Source: CAMYLR01 sp039588915
GTDB taxonomy: Bacteria; Gemmatimonadota; Gemmatimonadetes; JACCXV01; JAHWKZ01
Length of the DNA stretch: 13,012 nucleotides
NCBI GenBank assembly: GCA_039588915.1
Contig: JBDGYV010000059.1
Coordinates: 1-13,012 of the forward strand
Direction of reading: 5' to 3'
The position numbers were made by a program, and so were the translations under genes. Position 1 is the first letter of the stretch. Every line of letters begins with the position of its first letter. The notes beneath the pieces were generated by a model. That model saw nothing but the letters and a program-made list of their open reading frames with translations, made no database searches and was not told where the DNA came from. Positions 7,361-13,012 of the stretch are shown one piece after another.

Positions 7361-8812
7361 ATGCAGAACCGACTGATCACTCTTTTTGAAACCCACTTCG
7401 GCGCCCGGCCCGAGGCTGTGCTTCCAGTGGCGGCAGATGGCTCGTCGAGGACCTATCACCGGTTAGTGGCGCCCGATGGGCGAACTGCGATCGGCGCCTT
7501 TGGGCCTGATCACGACGAGAACCGCGCCTTTCTTTCATTCTCCCGTGCCTTCAACCGGGCTGGGTTCCCGGTGCCTGAGCTATATGCAGATGACGACGAA
7601 GCCGCCGTCTGGCTGATCGAAGACCTGGGCGACACCACTTTGTTCCGGGCCCGGCAGGAGGCGCGTGAGGGCGGCCACGAATTCGACCCGACGATCCTCG
7701 ATATGTATCGGCGCGTGGTGGAAATACTGCCGCGATTCCAAGTCGAGGGCGATGACATCGTCGACTATTCCGTGGCCTACCCACGGGCAGCGTTCGACCG
7801 ACAGTCCATCGTCTGGGATCTCAACTACTTCAAGTATCACTTTCTGAAGTTGGCCCAGATACCATTCAACGAAGCCAAGCTCGAGAACGACTTCGATGCC
7901 TTGGCTACATACCTACTCACCGCCGACACCGATCACTTTCTCTATCGCGACTTTCAGTCGCGGAACATCATGCTTCGCGATGGCGAACCGTGGTTTATCG
8001 ATTACCAGGGAGGTCGACGCGGTGCGTTGCAATACGACATCGCCTCGCTGCTCTACGATTCCAAAGCCGATATCCCCGAGACCGTCCGGGCCGAACTGCT
8101 AGATCATTATCTATCGTTTTTGGCACGGTACCTGGACTTCAATCGAGCCGCGTTCCTTGAACGTTATCATGGGTACGTGCTGGTGCGTATCCTTCAAGCG
8201 TTGGGCGCCTACGGTTACCGCGGCTTCTTCGAACGCAAGCCGCGCTTCCTTCAGAGCGTTCCCTACGCAGCCCGGAACATCGAACGGATCCTGGCCAATG
8301 GCTTGCCGATCCGACTGTCAGAGATCGAGCGGGTCTTGGGCACCATCATCACCGAGTGGGGTGACACCGACGGCGAGCCAGACACCTCCCGGCTCACCGT
8401 TTACGTATTCAGCTTTAGCTATCGACGTGGTTACCCCCAGGACCTCGGTGGTCACGGAGGAGGGTTCGTATTTGACTGCCGGGGCCTCCCGAACCCAGGT
8501 CGATTGCCGGAGTACGCCGCGCTCACCGGGCGCGACTCGGAGGTCGCCAAGTACATCGCTGAGCTCAACGAGCTCGAGCCGTTCTGGGAAAACGCTCGCT
8601 CGCTGACCGAGGCCCAGATCGAGGCCTACAAGCAGCGTGCCTTCACTAGCCTGAGTGTTTCTTTTGGATGCACCGGCGGACAACACCGGTCGGTGTATCT
8701 GGCTGAGAGAATGGCGCGACATATCGAGGCTCGATTCCCGGAAGTTCGAGTTCGACTCCTTCATCGCGAGGAGCCGAGTTGGCCGCGAGTCGCAACAACC
8801 CCGGCGGGCTAG
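7361..8812 (+). CDS. AmgK-like amino-sugar kinase fused to a RapZ C-terminal domain
   Basis: A 483-residue two-domain protein. Residues 1 to about 335 form an aminoglycoside-phosphotransferase-fold kinase resembling AmgK, which phosphorylates the anomeric carbon of N-acetylmuramate or N-acetylglucosamine. The catalytic loop is YRDFQSRN (195-202) and the metal-binding motif is IDYQGG (213-218), followed by ALQYDIASLLYDS (222-234). Residues about 345-474 match the C-terminal domain of RapZ: LTVYVFSFSYRRGYP, then FDCRGLPNPG (371-380) and the signature FGCTGGQHRSVYLAERMA (435-452). In E. coli RapZ this domain binds glucosamine-6-phosphate and small RNAs. The Walker-type N-terminal domain of RapZ is absent, and the end (HREEPSWPR) lacks the Lys/Arg-rich RapZ tail. 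The ATG at 7361 fits the kinase N-terminus; a GTG at 7313 is possible. Neither has a strong ribosome site. The MurU-like gene follows after 4 bp, supporting a wall-sugar recycling role. The exact sugar is inferred. Confidence 0.88.
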   Translation: MQNRLITLFETHFGARPEAVLPVAADGSSRTYHRLVAPDGRTAIGAFGPDHDENRAFLSFSRAFNRAGFPVPELYADDDEAAVWLIEDLGDTTLFRARQEAREGGHEFDPTILDMYRRVVEILPRFQVEGDDIVDYSVAYPRAAFDRQSIVWDLNYFKYHFLKLAQIPFNEAKLENDFDALATYLLTADTDHFLYRDFQSRNIMLRDGEPWFIDYQGGRRGALQYDIASLLYDSKADIPETVRAELLDHYLSFLARYLDFNRAAFLERYHGYVLVRILQALGAYGYRGFFERKPRFLQSVPYAARNIERILANGLPIRLSEIERVLGTIITEWGDTDGEPDTSRLTVYVFSFSYRRGYPQDLGGHGGGFVFDCRGLPNPGRLPEYAALTGRDSEVAKYIAELNELEPFWENARSLTEAQIEAYKQRAFTSLSVSFGCTGGQHRSVYLAERMARHIEARFPEVRVRLLHREEPSWPRVATTPAG

Positions 8813-8816
8813 GATC

Positions 8817-9566
8817 ATGGATGCTATGGTTTTAGCGGCCGGGCTCGGTAAGCGCCTGAGACCGTTCACCAACGACACGCCCAAAGCGCTGATCGAGGTC
8901 GATGGCGTTCCGATCCTCGAGCGAATCATCCGCCACCTGACCGCAGCGGGTGTGGATCGCATCATCGTCAACGCCCACCACCACGCTTACCAGATAGAGC
9001 ATTTCGTTGACAATCAAAAAGACCGCGACGTGGAAATCCTACTATCGGCTGAACCCGAACGGCCGCTGGGAACCGGCGGTGGCCTGTTGCACGCCGCGCC
9101 GCTGTTCCGGCGTGACGAGCCGTTCGTGTTATATAACGGTGACATCATCACCGATCTCGATCTCGAGGCGATGAGCCGCACGCATCGAGCCGATGATCGG
9201 TTGGCTACGTTGGCGGTCAATCACCGCGAGACCTCACGGTGTCTGCTTTTCGATGATGAGGGTCTGTACGGGTGGGCCAACCGATCGACCGGCGAGTCGG
9301 ACACGTCCCGCCCAGTGCGCGGTGAGAAGCAGCAGATTCCTTTCGCAGGGGTTCACGTTCTCTCACCGCGGATCTTCGATCTGATCGACGAGCGCGGCGC
9401 GTTCTCGATCATCCCGGTCTATCTCCGGCTCGCACGCGAGGGATACCGCCTCCTACCCTACGACGTCAGCGCGGCGTTGTGGCTCGAGATAGGCAACCCA
9501 GAGCGTCTCGAAACGGCTCGTCGCGTAGTTTCGACGCTCAGGGGTCGAAGCGGTCTTTCTCCATAA
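8817..9566 (+). CDS. murU: MurU-like sugar-1-phosphate nucleotidyltransferase
   Basis: A 249-residue nucleotidyltransferase of the GT-A-like family. It probably transfers UMP to N-acetylmuramate-1-phosphate, giving UDP-MurNAc and bypassing de novo synthesis; the substrate is inferred from its neighbour and its length. The N-terminal signature is LAAGLGKRLRPFTNDTPKAL (6-25), with Lys23 in the usual PK motif. Then come EPERPLGTGGGLLHA (79-93), the metal site YNGDIITDLD (106-115), FAGVHVLSP (176-184) and the C-terminal LEIGNPERLETA (223-234), a pattern typical of MurU and related enzymes. The start ATG at 8817 follows an AGGA and leaves 4 bp after the kinase stop. Upstream in-frame sequence lies inside the kinase gene and is not part of this protein. 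Its last 29 bases overlap the tail of the convergent lipoprotein gene. A mannose-1-phosphate or glucose-1-phosphate transferase is the main alternative. Confidence 0.85.
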   Translation: MDAMVLAAGLGKRLRPFTNDTPKALIEVDGVPILERIIRHLTAAGVDRIIVNAHHHAYQIEHFVDNQKDRDVEILLSAEPERPLGTGGGLLHAAPLFRRDEPFVLYNGDIITDLDLEAMSRTHRADDRLATLAVNHRETSRCLLFDDEGLYGWANRSTGESDTSRPVRGEKQQIPFAGVHVLSPRIFDLIDERGAFSIIPVYLRLAREGYRLLPYDVSAALWLEIGNPERLETARRVVSTLRGRSGLSP

Positions 9567-9894
9567 TCACCGCGCCCGACTCGTCGCCAAACGTAAACAC
9601 CGATCGGAACGTTCCCTCAACACCAACCTCGGCGCCTTCACGCGGAGCCCCCAACCCCTGGCTCACCACGTTCATCGTTCCGGTACCATCGTTGATTCGA
9701 TAGGCACCCTGGCCCAAAGCACCAATGGCACGGGTCACTTCACCCTTCACGCGCACGGTTTCGCCCTCGTAGCGACCGGGATCGTCGAGCAAGGATTGGA
9801 TCGACATGGTGCCGCGGCACGCCGAAGCGAGGGCAGCGCCCGCGGCGACAACACCGACCAACAACACGGTGCGAGATCGGATCTGGATGGACAT
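9538..9894 (-). CDS. Probable lipoprotein with OB-fold-like domain
   Basis: A 118-residue envelope protein. A hydrophobic N-terminus (9-24) ends at ALASAC, a plausible though not ideal lipobox with Cys26 as the lipidated residue. The mature part (about 31-115) alternates short beta strands in the manner of a small OB-fold: LLDDPGRYEGETVRVKGEV, then YRINDGTGTMNVV, then GVEGTFRSVF. This resembles nucleic-acid or cytochrome-maturation type OB proteins, but no ligand residue such as the CcmE haem histidine is present. The start ATG at 9894 has AGGAG 7 nt upstream. The gene is convergent with the MurU-like gene, overlapping it by 29 bp, and divergent from the GNAT gene across only 62 bp. Function unknown. 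Confidence 0.75.
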   Translation of the reverse strand: MSIQIRSRTVLLVGVVAAGAALASACRGTMSIQSLLDDPGRYEGETVRVKGEVTRAIGALGQGAYRINDGTGTMNVVSQGLGAPREGAEVGVEGTFRSVFTFGDESGAVIMEKDRFDP

Positions 9895-9956
9895 GGGCAG
9901 GCTCCTGCTTGAGGTTGATGTTTTGCTGAGATTCTGATGGAGAATAGCTTTTCACC

Positions 9957-10439
9957 GTGACCGGTTCCAGCGCTCAGATCGTCACCTACCGTGACGAGTT
10001 CCAGCCCGCGTTCGAGTCGCTTAACCTCGATTGGATCGAAGAGCACTTCTGGGTCGAGGACCTCGACCGCCAGGTGCTGAGCGATCCCAAGGGTACGATC
10101 GTGGATCGCGGTGGTGAGGTGTTCTTTGCCGTCGAAGGTGACATCGCCGTCGGGACGTGTGCGCTCATCAAACATGACAACGGGGTCTATGAGCTATCTA
10201 AGATGGCGGTTCACCCGTCAGCCCAAGGACGGGGCCTCGGCAATCTATTGATGGATGCGATGGTTGCCTGGGCCAGCGAGCATCGTGCAAAGCAAATCTT
10301 CCTCGAATCCAACACCGTCCTGGGGCCAGCCATCAAGCTGTACGAGAAGTACGGGTTTGAGACGACCCGCTTGGGCGAGGGTGACGAGTACGAGCGCTCC
10401 AACATCCGAATGACGCTCGAGCTTCCCAAGCCGACTTAA
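9957..10439 (+). CDS. GNAT-family N-acetyltransferase
   Basis: A 160-residue cytoplasmic acyltransferase using acetyl-CoA or a similar acyl-CoA; the acceptor is unknown. The GNAT fold is shown by FFAVEGDIAVGTCAL (56-70, strands 2-3), ELSKMAVHPSAQGRGLGNLL (79-98, motif A with the QGRGLG pyrophosphate loop), and LESNTVLGPAIKLYEKYGF (116-134, motif B with the usual Tyr and GF ending). The start is a GTG at 9957. A GGAG lies upstream but about 15 nt away, so initiation may be weak. The ATG at 9937 is out of frame and ends within seven codons. The next gene begins 3 nt after its stop in the same frame, implying co-translation. That neighbour is an exported DRRED-repeat protein, so no shared pathway is obvious. 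Confidence 0.88.
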   Translation: MTGSSAQIVTYRDEFQPAFESLNLDWIEEHFWVEDLDRQVLSDPKGTIVDRGGEVFFAVEGDIAVGTCALIKHDNGVYELSKMAVHPSAQGRGLGNLLMDAMVAWASEHRAKQIFLESNTVLGPAIKLYEKYGFETTRLGEGDEYERSNIRMTLELPKPT

Positions 10440-10442
10440 CAT

Positions 10443-10799
10443 TTGCGTCGATTACGAACAATCGTCCTAGCCGCTGTTGCAGCGCTACTGCTTGGCGCCC
10501 CGGCTCGAGCACAGAACGATGGTCAAACCATCACCAACAACCCTGGCGACAGGATCGAAGATTTCTGGGATCGACGGGAGGACGTGAGGGACCGGCGTGA
10601 GGACCGACGGGACCGCGCTGAGAACGTAGCCGACCGCCGAGAGGACATTTGCGACCGACAATACGACGGCGGAGTGCGTGATCAAATCGAGGACCGAATC
10701 GACCGCCGTGAAGACTATTTCGATCGGCGTGAGAATCGCCGGGATCGACGCGAAGACGTTCGTGACCGGCGGGAGGATCGGCACGATCGCCGCAGCTGA
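10443..10799 (+). CDS. Exported DRRED heptad-repeat protein, function unknown
   Basis: A 118-residue protein of no family I can name. Residues 1-23 are a clear signal peptide (RRLRTIVLAAVAALLLGAPARA) with an ARA|Q cleavage site, so the product is periplasmic or secreted. From residue 36 to the end it is almost wholly heptads of the form D-R-R-E-D/N-x-x. Heptads begin at residues 36, 43, 50, 57, 64 and 71, then, after a two-residue slip around Gly76-Gly77, at 80, 87, 94, 101, 108 and 115. The run is nearly all Asp, Glu and Arg with few hydrophobics, so a single charged helix or polyampholyte is more likely than a classical coiled coil. The start is a TTG at 10443, the first possible start after the GNAT stop and in the same frame, without a visible Shine-Dalgarno, suggesting re-initiation. 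One Cys (70) is present. Confidence 0.75.
   Translation: MRRLRTIVLAAVAALLLGAPARAQNDGQTITNNPGDRIEDFWDRREDVRDRREDRRDRAENVADRREDICDRQYDGGVRDQIEDRIDRREDYFDRRENRRDRREDVRDRREDRHDRRS
10548..10796 (+). repeat. Imperfect 21-bp coding repeat (GAYCGRCGBGARGAC-like)
   Basis: The DNA under the DRRED protein is a tandem array of degenerate 21-bp units, about 12 including a partial one, each near gaccggcgtgaggac plus six variable bases. The phase shifts by 6 bp near the middle. Third codon positions vary between units, which suggests that the protein pattern is being maintained by selection rather than that the DNA expanded recently. Confidence 0.7.
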
Positions 10800-10808
10800 C
10801 CTTTCAAA

Positions 10809-11273
10809 CTAGGAGGGGTTCGCGTCGGCTCCGTTTCCTCGAAAGGACGCGAACCACTCCCCGCGCGGGAAAGAGATTGCCGTCCCGGCGAGCATCAGAA
10901 CAACTGCGGCGACCAACATGCTCCGTTGTCCCGTTAGCAGCGCAACCGTGACGCCGATAAGCGCCGCCCCCTCAAGCATCGCCCACGCAATGATGAGCAG
11001 ACGAATCACTCGCTCTGGCCCTCCGGCTACCGGACGCGACGCGGGCGACTCGGTATGGCACGTCGCCTTGCGCCAGAACAGATACCATGCCGTCACCAAG
11101 ACTGCGGCCACGCCGTACCATACCTTGACGAGGAACTGCCAGTCCCCCTCGCCTCCATCAATTGCGGAACCGGATCCCGTCAGCGCATAGACGACCCCTG
11201 CGAACAAGAGCACGCCAAGCAAGAGTGACGTCGCTAGGATCCGCGAAACGCGCAGCGCCTGGTCGGCATTCAT
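10809..11273 (-). CDS. Small membrane protein with four predicted helices, function unknown
   Basis: A 154-residue integral membrane protein that I cannot assign to a family. Hydrophobic segments lie at about 11-31, 48-67, 89-112 and 117-136, so both ends are predicted on the same side. The loop between helices two and three holds WRKATCHTE, and the C-terminus ends in a polar tail after SFPRGEWF. No catalytic or transport motif is visible. The ATG at 11273 lies 7 nt after the cupin stop and has no strong ribosome site. It is the last gene of the lipoprotein-cupin-membrane trio. It converges on the DRRED gene with 9 bp between stops and no recognisable terminator. Confidence 0.75.
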   Translation of the reverse strand: MNADQALRVSRILATSLLLGVLLFAGVVYALTGSGSAIDGGEGDWQFLVKVWYGVAAVLVTAWYLFWRKATCHTESPASRPVAGGPERVIRLLIIAWAMLEGAALIGVTVALLTGQRSMLVAAVVLMLAGTAISFPRGEWFASFRGNGADANPS

Positions 11274-11280
11274 CTAGGTA

Positions 11281-11634
11281 TTAGCCACGCGCGTACTCCT
11301 CAGCGCCCATGAAGTGAAGCGACACGTAGGGTTCGTCGCCCTCGACCCAACTGTCGTGACCGGGCGGAATGGCACACAAGACCCCGGGGGTGATCTCAAA
11401 CTCGGCACCGTCGTCCATGCGAACCTTGGCGCACCCGCTGACGCCCAGCACCACATGGGCGACGTTGCAGGTTGTCTCACCCAGATCGGGGCCGACGTGT
11501 TGCGACCATTTCCAGCCCGGCTGATACGTGGCTCGCCCGACTGTGAACCCTCCAACCGTCACTACCTCAAAAATCCCCTTCTCGAATGCGAGCTTCTCGT
11601 CCGGCGAGTCGAGGCTCTTCATGATCAGATCCAT
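11281..11634 (-). CDS. Single-domain cupin protein
   Basis: A 117-residue small beta-barrel cupin. Motif 1 is seen in YQPGWKWSQHVGP (37-49) with His46, followed by CNVAHVVLGVSG (56-67) with His60. Motif 2 is GVLCAIPPGHDSWVEGDEP (84-102) with the typical PPGHDxW ending at His93, Asp94 and Trp96. The usual full set of metal-binding His/Glu residues is not clear, because the HxH pair of motif 1 is replaced by a lone His, so a metal site is uncertain. Proteins of this size with the PPGHDxWVxGDEP ending are common and mostly uncharacterised. Start ATG at 11634, or possibly an in-frame ATG at 11622. It begins 6 nt after the lipoprotein stop and ends 7 nt before the membrane-protein start, so the three are surely co-transcribed. 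Substrate unknown. Confidence 0.82.
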   Translation of the reverse strand: MDLIMKSLDSPDEKLAFEKGIFEVVTVGGFTVGRATYQPGWKWSQHVGPDLGETTCNVAHVVLGVSGCAKVRMDDGAEFEITPGVLCAIPPGHDSWVEGDEPYVSLHFMGAEEYARG

Positions 11635-11640
11635 TTCGAT

Positions 11641-12108
11641 CTATTGGCCTCGATAGGCGCGCATGGCATTCGACATGACCATGACGAGCTCCGGGTCAGT
11701 GGAGATTCGCACCATTTCCTTGCCGAGCTCGGCGGTCAATTGGGTGACCTGGGAGTGCTCGTCCATAAACTCGCTTCGCAGCTCAACCGGATCGATGTCG
11801 CTCAGAGCCTCGCCAAGCTCGTTCAACTCCCTCGCCTTTTGCTCAAAAATCGGTGCGTTCTCCTTGGCGGTGGCTTCGTCGGTCGTGTTGCGAGCGATTT
11901 CGACTAGCTCTTCCAAGCTGCCGAGGTACTCCTCGATAGCTTCCTCCGCGTTCGATGGCGCGGCGTCCGTTCCACCCGATCGGTTGTCGCTGATCTCGGT
12001 CTGATCGCTGCTCGAGGTGGCGGCGTCGCTCTCGCTTTCGTTCTTTGAGCAAGCAACAGCCAACAGCACCGCCAGTCCCAGAACAGAGTGACTCTTCCAC
12101 TTGCTCAT
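11641..12108 (-). CDS. Probable helical lipoprotein, function unknown
   Basis: A 155-residue envelope protein. The short hydrophobic stretch VLGLAVLLAVAC (9-20) ends in a likely lipobox with Cys20. It is followed by a Ser/Asp/Glu-rich linker (21-55) and a charged helical region (55-153) with several Leu-rich amphipathic stretches such as EEAIEEYLGSLEELVEIA. No named domain is recognised. The start ATG at 12108 is chosen because GGAG lies 8 nt upstream and the signal sequence follows at once. An in-frame ATG at 12198 would put 30 non-signal residues in front and would overlap the end of the RNA methyltransferase gene. It leads the operon with the cupin and membrane protein. An 86-bp gap upstream with a small inverted repeat probably holds its promoter. 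Confidence 0.78.
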   Translation of the reverse strand: MSKWKSHSVLGLAVLLAVACSKNESESDAATSSSDQTEISDNRSGGTDAAPSNAEEAIEEYLGSLEELVEIARNTTDEATAKENAPIFEQKARELNELGEALSDIDPVELRSEFMDEHSQVTQLTAELGKEMVRISTDPELVMVMSNAMRAYRGQ

Positions 12109-12116
12109 AGGGGCTT

Positions 12117-12120
12117 CTCC
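12117..12120 (-). promoter_or_regulatory. Shine-Dalgarno site deciding the lipoprotein start
   Basis: GGAG on the minus strand, 8 nt before the ATG at 12108. It supports the 155-residue lipoprotein over a 185-residue reading from 12198. Confidence 0.5.
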
Positions 12121-12144
12121 AACAATTAGAGTGCCGTAGATATG

Positions 12145-12161
12145 GGAATGGCCGACATTCC
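12145..12161 (-). promoter_or_regulatory. 17-bp inverted repeat upstream of the lipoprotein operon
   Basis: GGAATG-GCCGA-CATTCC is a perfect 6-bp inverted repeat around a 5-base centre, in the 86-bp gap between the methyltransferase stop and the lipoprotein start. It could be a regulator binding site or a weak hairpin. It has no T-run, so it is not a standard terminator. A second short stem, CCGCG-AGAAG-CGCGG, lies at 12170-12184, nearer the methyltransferase stop. Confidence 0.25.
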
Positions 12162-12194
12162 AAAGGTATCCGCGAGAAGCGCGGCGGGCGAACC

Positions 12195-13012
12195 TCACGT
12201 GGTGGGGCGCAATACAAGACTGTAGAGCACAACCGCCACACTCGTCGCGAGGTTGAGGCTCGAAACGCCGTCTCGCATGGGGATCGCGACGCGCTGACCT
12301 GCCAGTTCTAGAACCTCGTCGCTCAACCCACTGCGCTCCGACCCGAAAGCCAGCATCGCATCGTCGGGTATCGTCGCGGCGCGCAGTGGCTGACCGTTGG
12401 GGTCCAGAGCGACGATCGGTCGATCGGTGTCAGGAAGGACGTCCACCCGCGCGACCGGCAGCGCGAACTGCAGGCCGGCCCCGCCTCGCAGTGCCTCGGG
12501 GTGCCACGGATCGTGGGGCCCGACAGCGATGATACCCGCCGCACCCGCGGCCGCGGCGACTCTGACGGCGGCACCCAAGTTGCCGAGCCGTGAGGGCCTT
12601 TCGAGCAACACGACCCGACCCGGGTGGGCCAACACCTCCGTCGAGGTGGCCACCCTTCGGCGAGCGATAGCAACGATCGACGTCGCGGGCGGTGTCGGCA
12701 CCAACTGGTCGAAGACGTCAGCACTGACAACTGTCGACTCCGCGATCAAAAAATCGACGATGTCCGGTGCCAGCGCGGTCGATAGCTCGTCGACCGCGTC
12801 GGGATCACCAACCGCGATCGCCATCAGCTCGGCTCCAAAGCGAATCGCGTGCTTGACGGGGTGAAACCCTTCGAGAACAGCGAGGCTTTGATCGCTGCGA
12901 GCGCGCTGAAACCGGTCAACCAGGTCGTTCAAGCGTTGGCTTGAGATCGATCGAGTTCTCGTCGCCGCTTGATTCGGCGATGGAGGGATGTGCCGAGATC
13001 GTCCCAAACGTC
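12195..13012 (-). CDS. SpoU/TrmH-family RNA 2'-O-methyltransferase, 5' end at window edge
   Basis: This SAM-dependent SPOUT-class enzyme methylates the 2'-hydroxyl of a tRNA or rRNA ribose; the target cannot be told from sequence. The three family motifs are present, counting from a TTG at 13007: motif 1 VLLERPSRLGNLGAAVRVAA (133-152) with Asn143 and Arg149, motif 2 LAFGSERSGLSDE (219-231), and motif 3 SSLNLATSVAVVLYSLV (249-265), which together form the trefoil-knot SAM site. Residues before about 125 form an N-terminal RNA-binding-like domain (AVLEGFHPVKHAI near 43-55). The frame remains open to 13012. The TTG is the only early candidate seen, so the true start may lie just outside the window. 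The protein ends 86 bp before the lipoprotein gene. It lacks obvious insertions. Confidence 0.9.
   Translation of the reverse strand, partial: RLGRSRHIPPSPNQAATRTRSISSQRLNDLVDRFQRARSDQSLAVLEGFHPVKHAIRFGAELMAIAVGDPDAVDELSTALAPDIVDFLIAESTVVSADVFDQLVPTPPATSIVAIARRRVATSTEVLAHPGRVVLLERPSRLGNLGAAVRVAAAAGAAGIIAVGPHDPWHPEALRGGAGLQFALPVARVDVLPDTDRPIVALDPNGQPLRAATIPDDAMLAFGSERSGLSDEVLELAGQRVAIPMRDGVSSLNLATSVAVVLYSLVLRPTT

Noticed and set aside
8655..8816. Upstream extension of the MurU-like gene
   Set aside because: It would overlap the RapZ domain coding sequence by 158 bases; the conserved N-terminus and an AGGA place the start at 8817.
9897..9908. Palindrome GCAGG-CT-CCTGC over the lipoprotein ribosome site
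   Set aside because: Only 12 bp with a 2-base centre; likely chance around the AGGAG and too tight for an RNA hairpin.
10485..10784. Hydrophobic minus-strand frame opposite the DRRED gene
   Set aside because: Its Val/Leu/Pro-rich periodicity is simply the complement of the DRRED codons; no ribosome site was seen.
10548..10796. Tandem repeats as a CRISPR array or satellite
   Set aside because: Units are 21 bp without unique spacers, keep a reading frame and follow a signal peptide, so they are coding repeats.
10800..10808. Terminator between the convergent DRRED and membrane-protein genes
   Set aside because: No inverted repeat or T-run is present in or around the 9-bp gap.

Overview
The window is gene-dense, GC-rich (about 60% by eye) bacterial DNA. 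No rRNA, tRNA, CRISPR array, insertion sequence or prophage gene is visible. Signal peptides and two apparent lipoproteins, together with an AmgK/MurU-type wall-recycling gene pair, suggest a Gram-negative cell. The mix of genes (DPP IV-type peptidase, L-lysine 6-transaminase, PPDK) would fit an environmental lineage such as Gemmatimonadota or Acidobacteriota. That placement is inference from gene content only.

Region 1 (1-7022, minus strand) reads as one transcription unit, in order: L-lysine 6-transaminase (5706-7022), a Trp-rich exported protein of unknown role joined by an ATGA overlap (4870-5709), pyruvate phosphate dikinase (1999-4782), a proline-racemase-family enzyme with the Cys/Thr pair of trans-3-hydroxy-L-proline dehydratases (960-1985), and the N-terminal 304 codons of an exported dipeptidyl peptidase IV (1-914, cut by the window edge). 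The theme looks like peptide and amino-acid scavenging: DPP IV releases Xaa-Pro dipeptides, the dehydratase takes a hydroxyproline, LAT takes lysine, and PPDK works at the pyruvate/PEP node.

Region 2 (7023-7360) is a divergent intergenic stretch with a possible 41-codon ORF and a small inverted repeat. It separates region 1 from the plus-strand pair of region 3.

Region 3 (7361-9566, plus) has two genes 4 bp apart. The first encodes an AmgK-like amino-sugar kinase fused to the C-terminal domain of RapZ, the domain that senses glucosamine-6-phosphate in E. coli. The second encodes a MurU-like sugar-1-phosphate nucleotidyltransferase. This looks like a peptidoglycan amino-sugar recycling module with a built-in sensor domain, and it is the most interesting item here.

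Region 4 (9538-10799): an OB-fold lipoprotein gene on the minus strand overlaps the MurU-like gene tail to tail. Diverging from it are a GNAT acetyltransferase gene and, 3 nt behind it, a TTG-started gene for an exported protein built almost wholly of DRRED-type heptads.

Region 5 (10809-13012, minus): a SpoU/TrmH-family RNA methyltransferase whose 5' end reaches the window edge, then, after an 86-bp gap, a tight trio of a helical lipoprotein, a cupin and a four-helix membrane protein.
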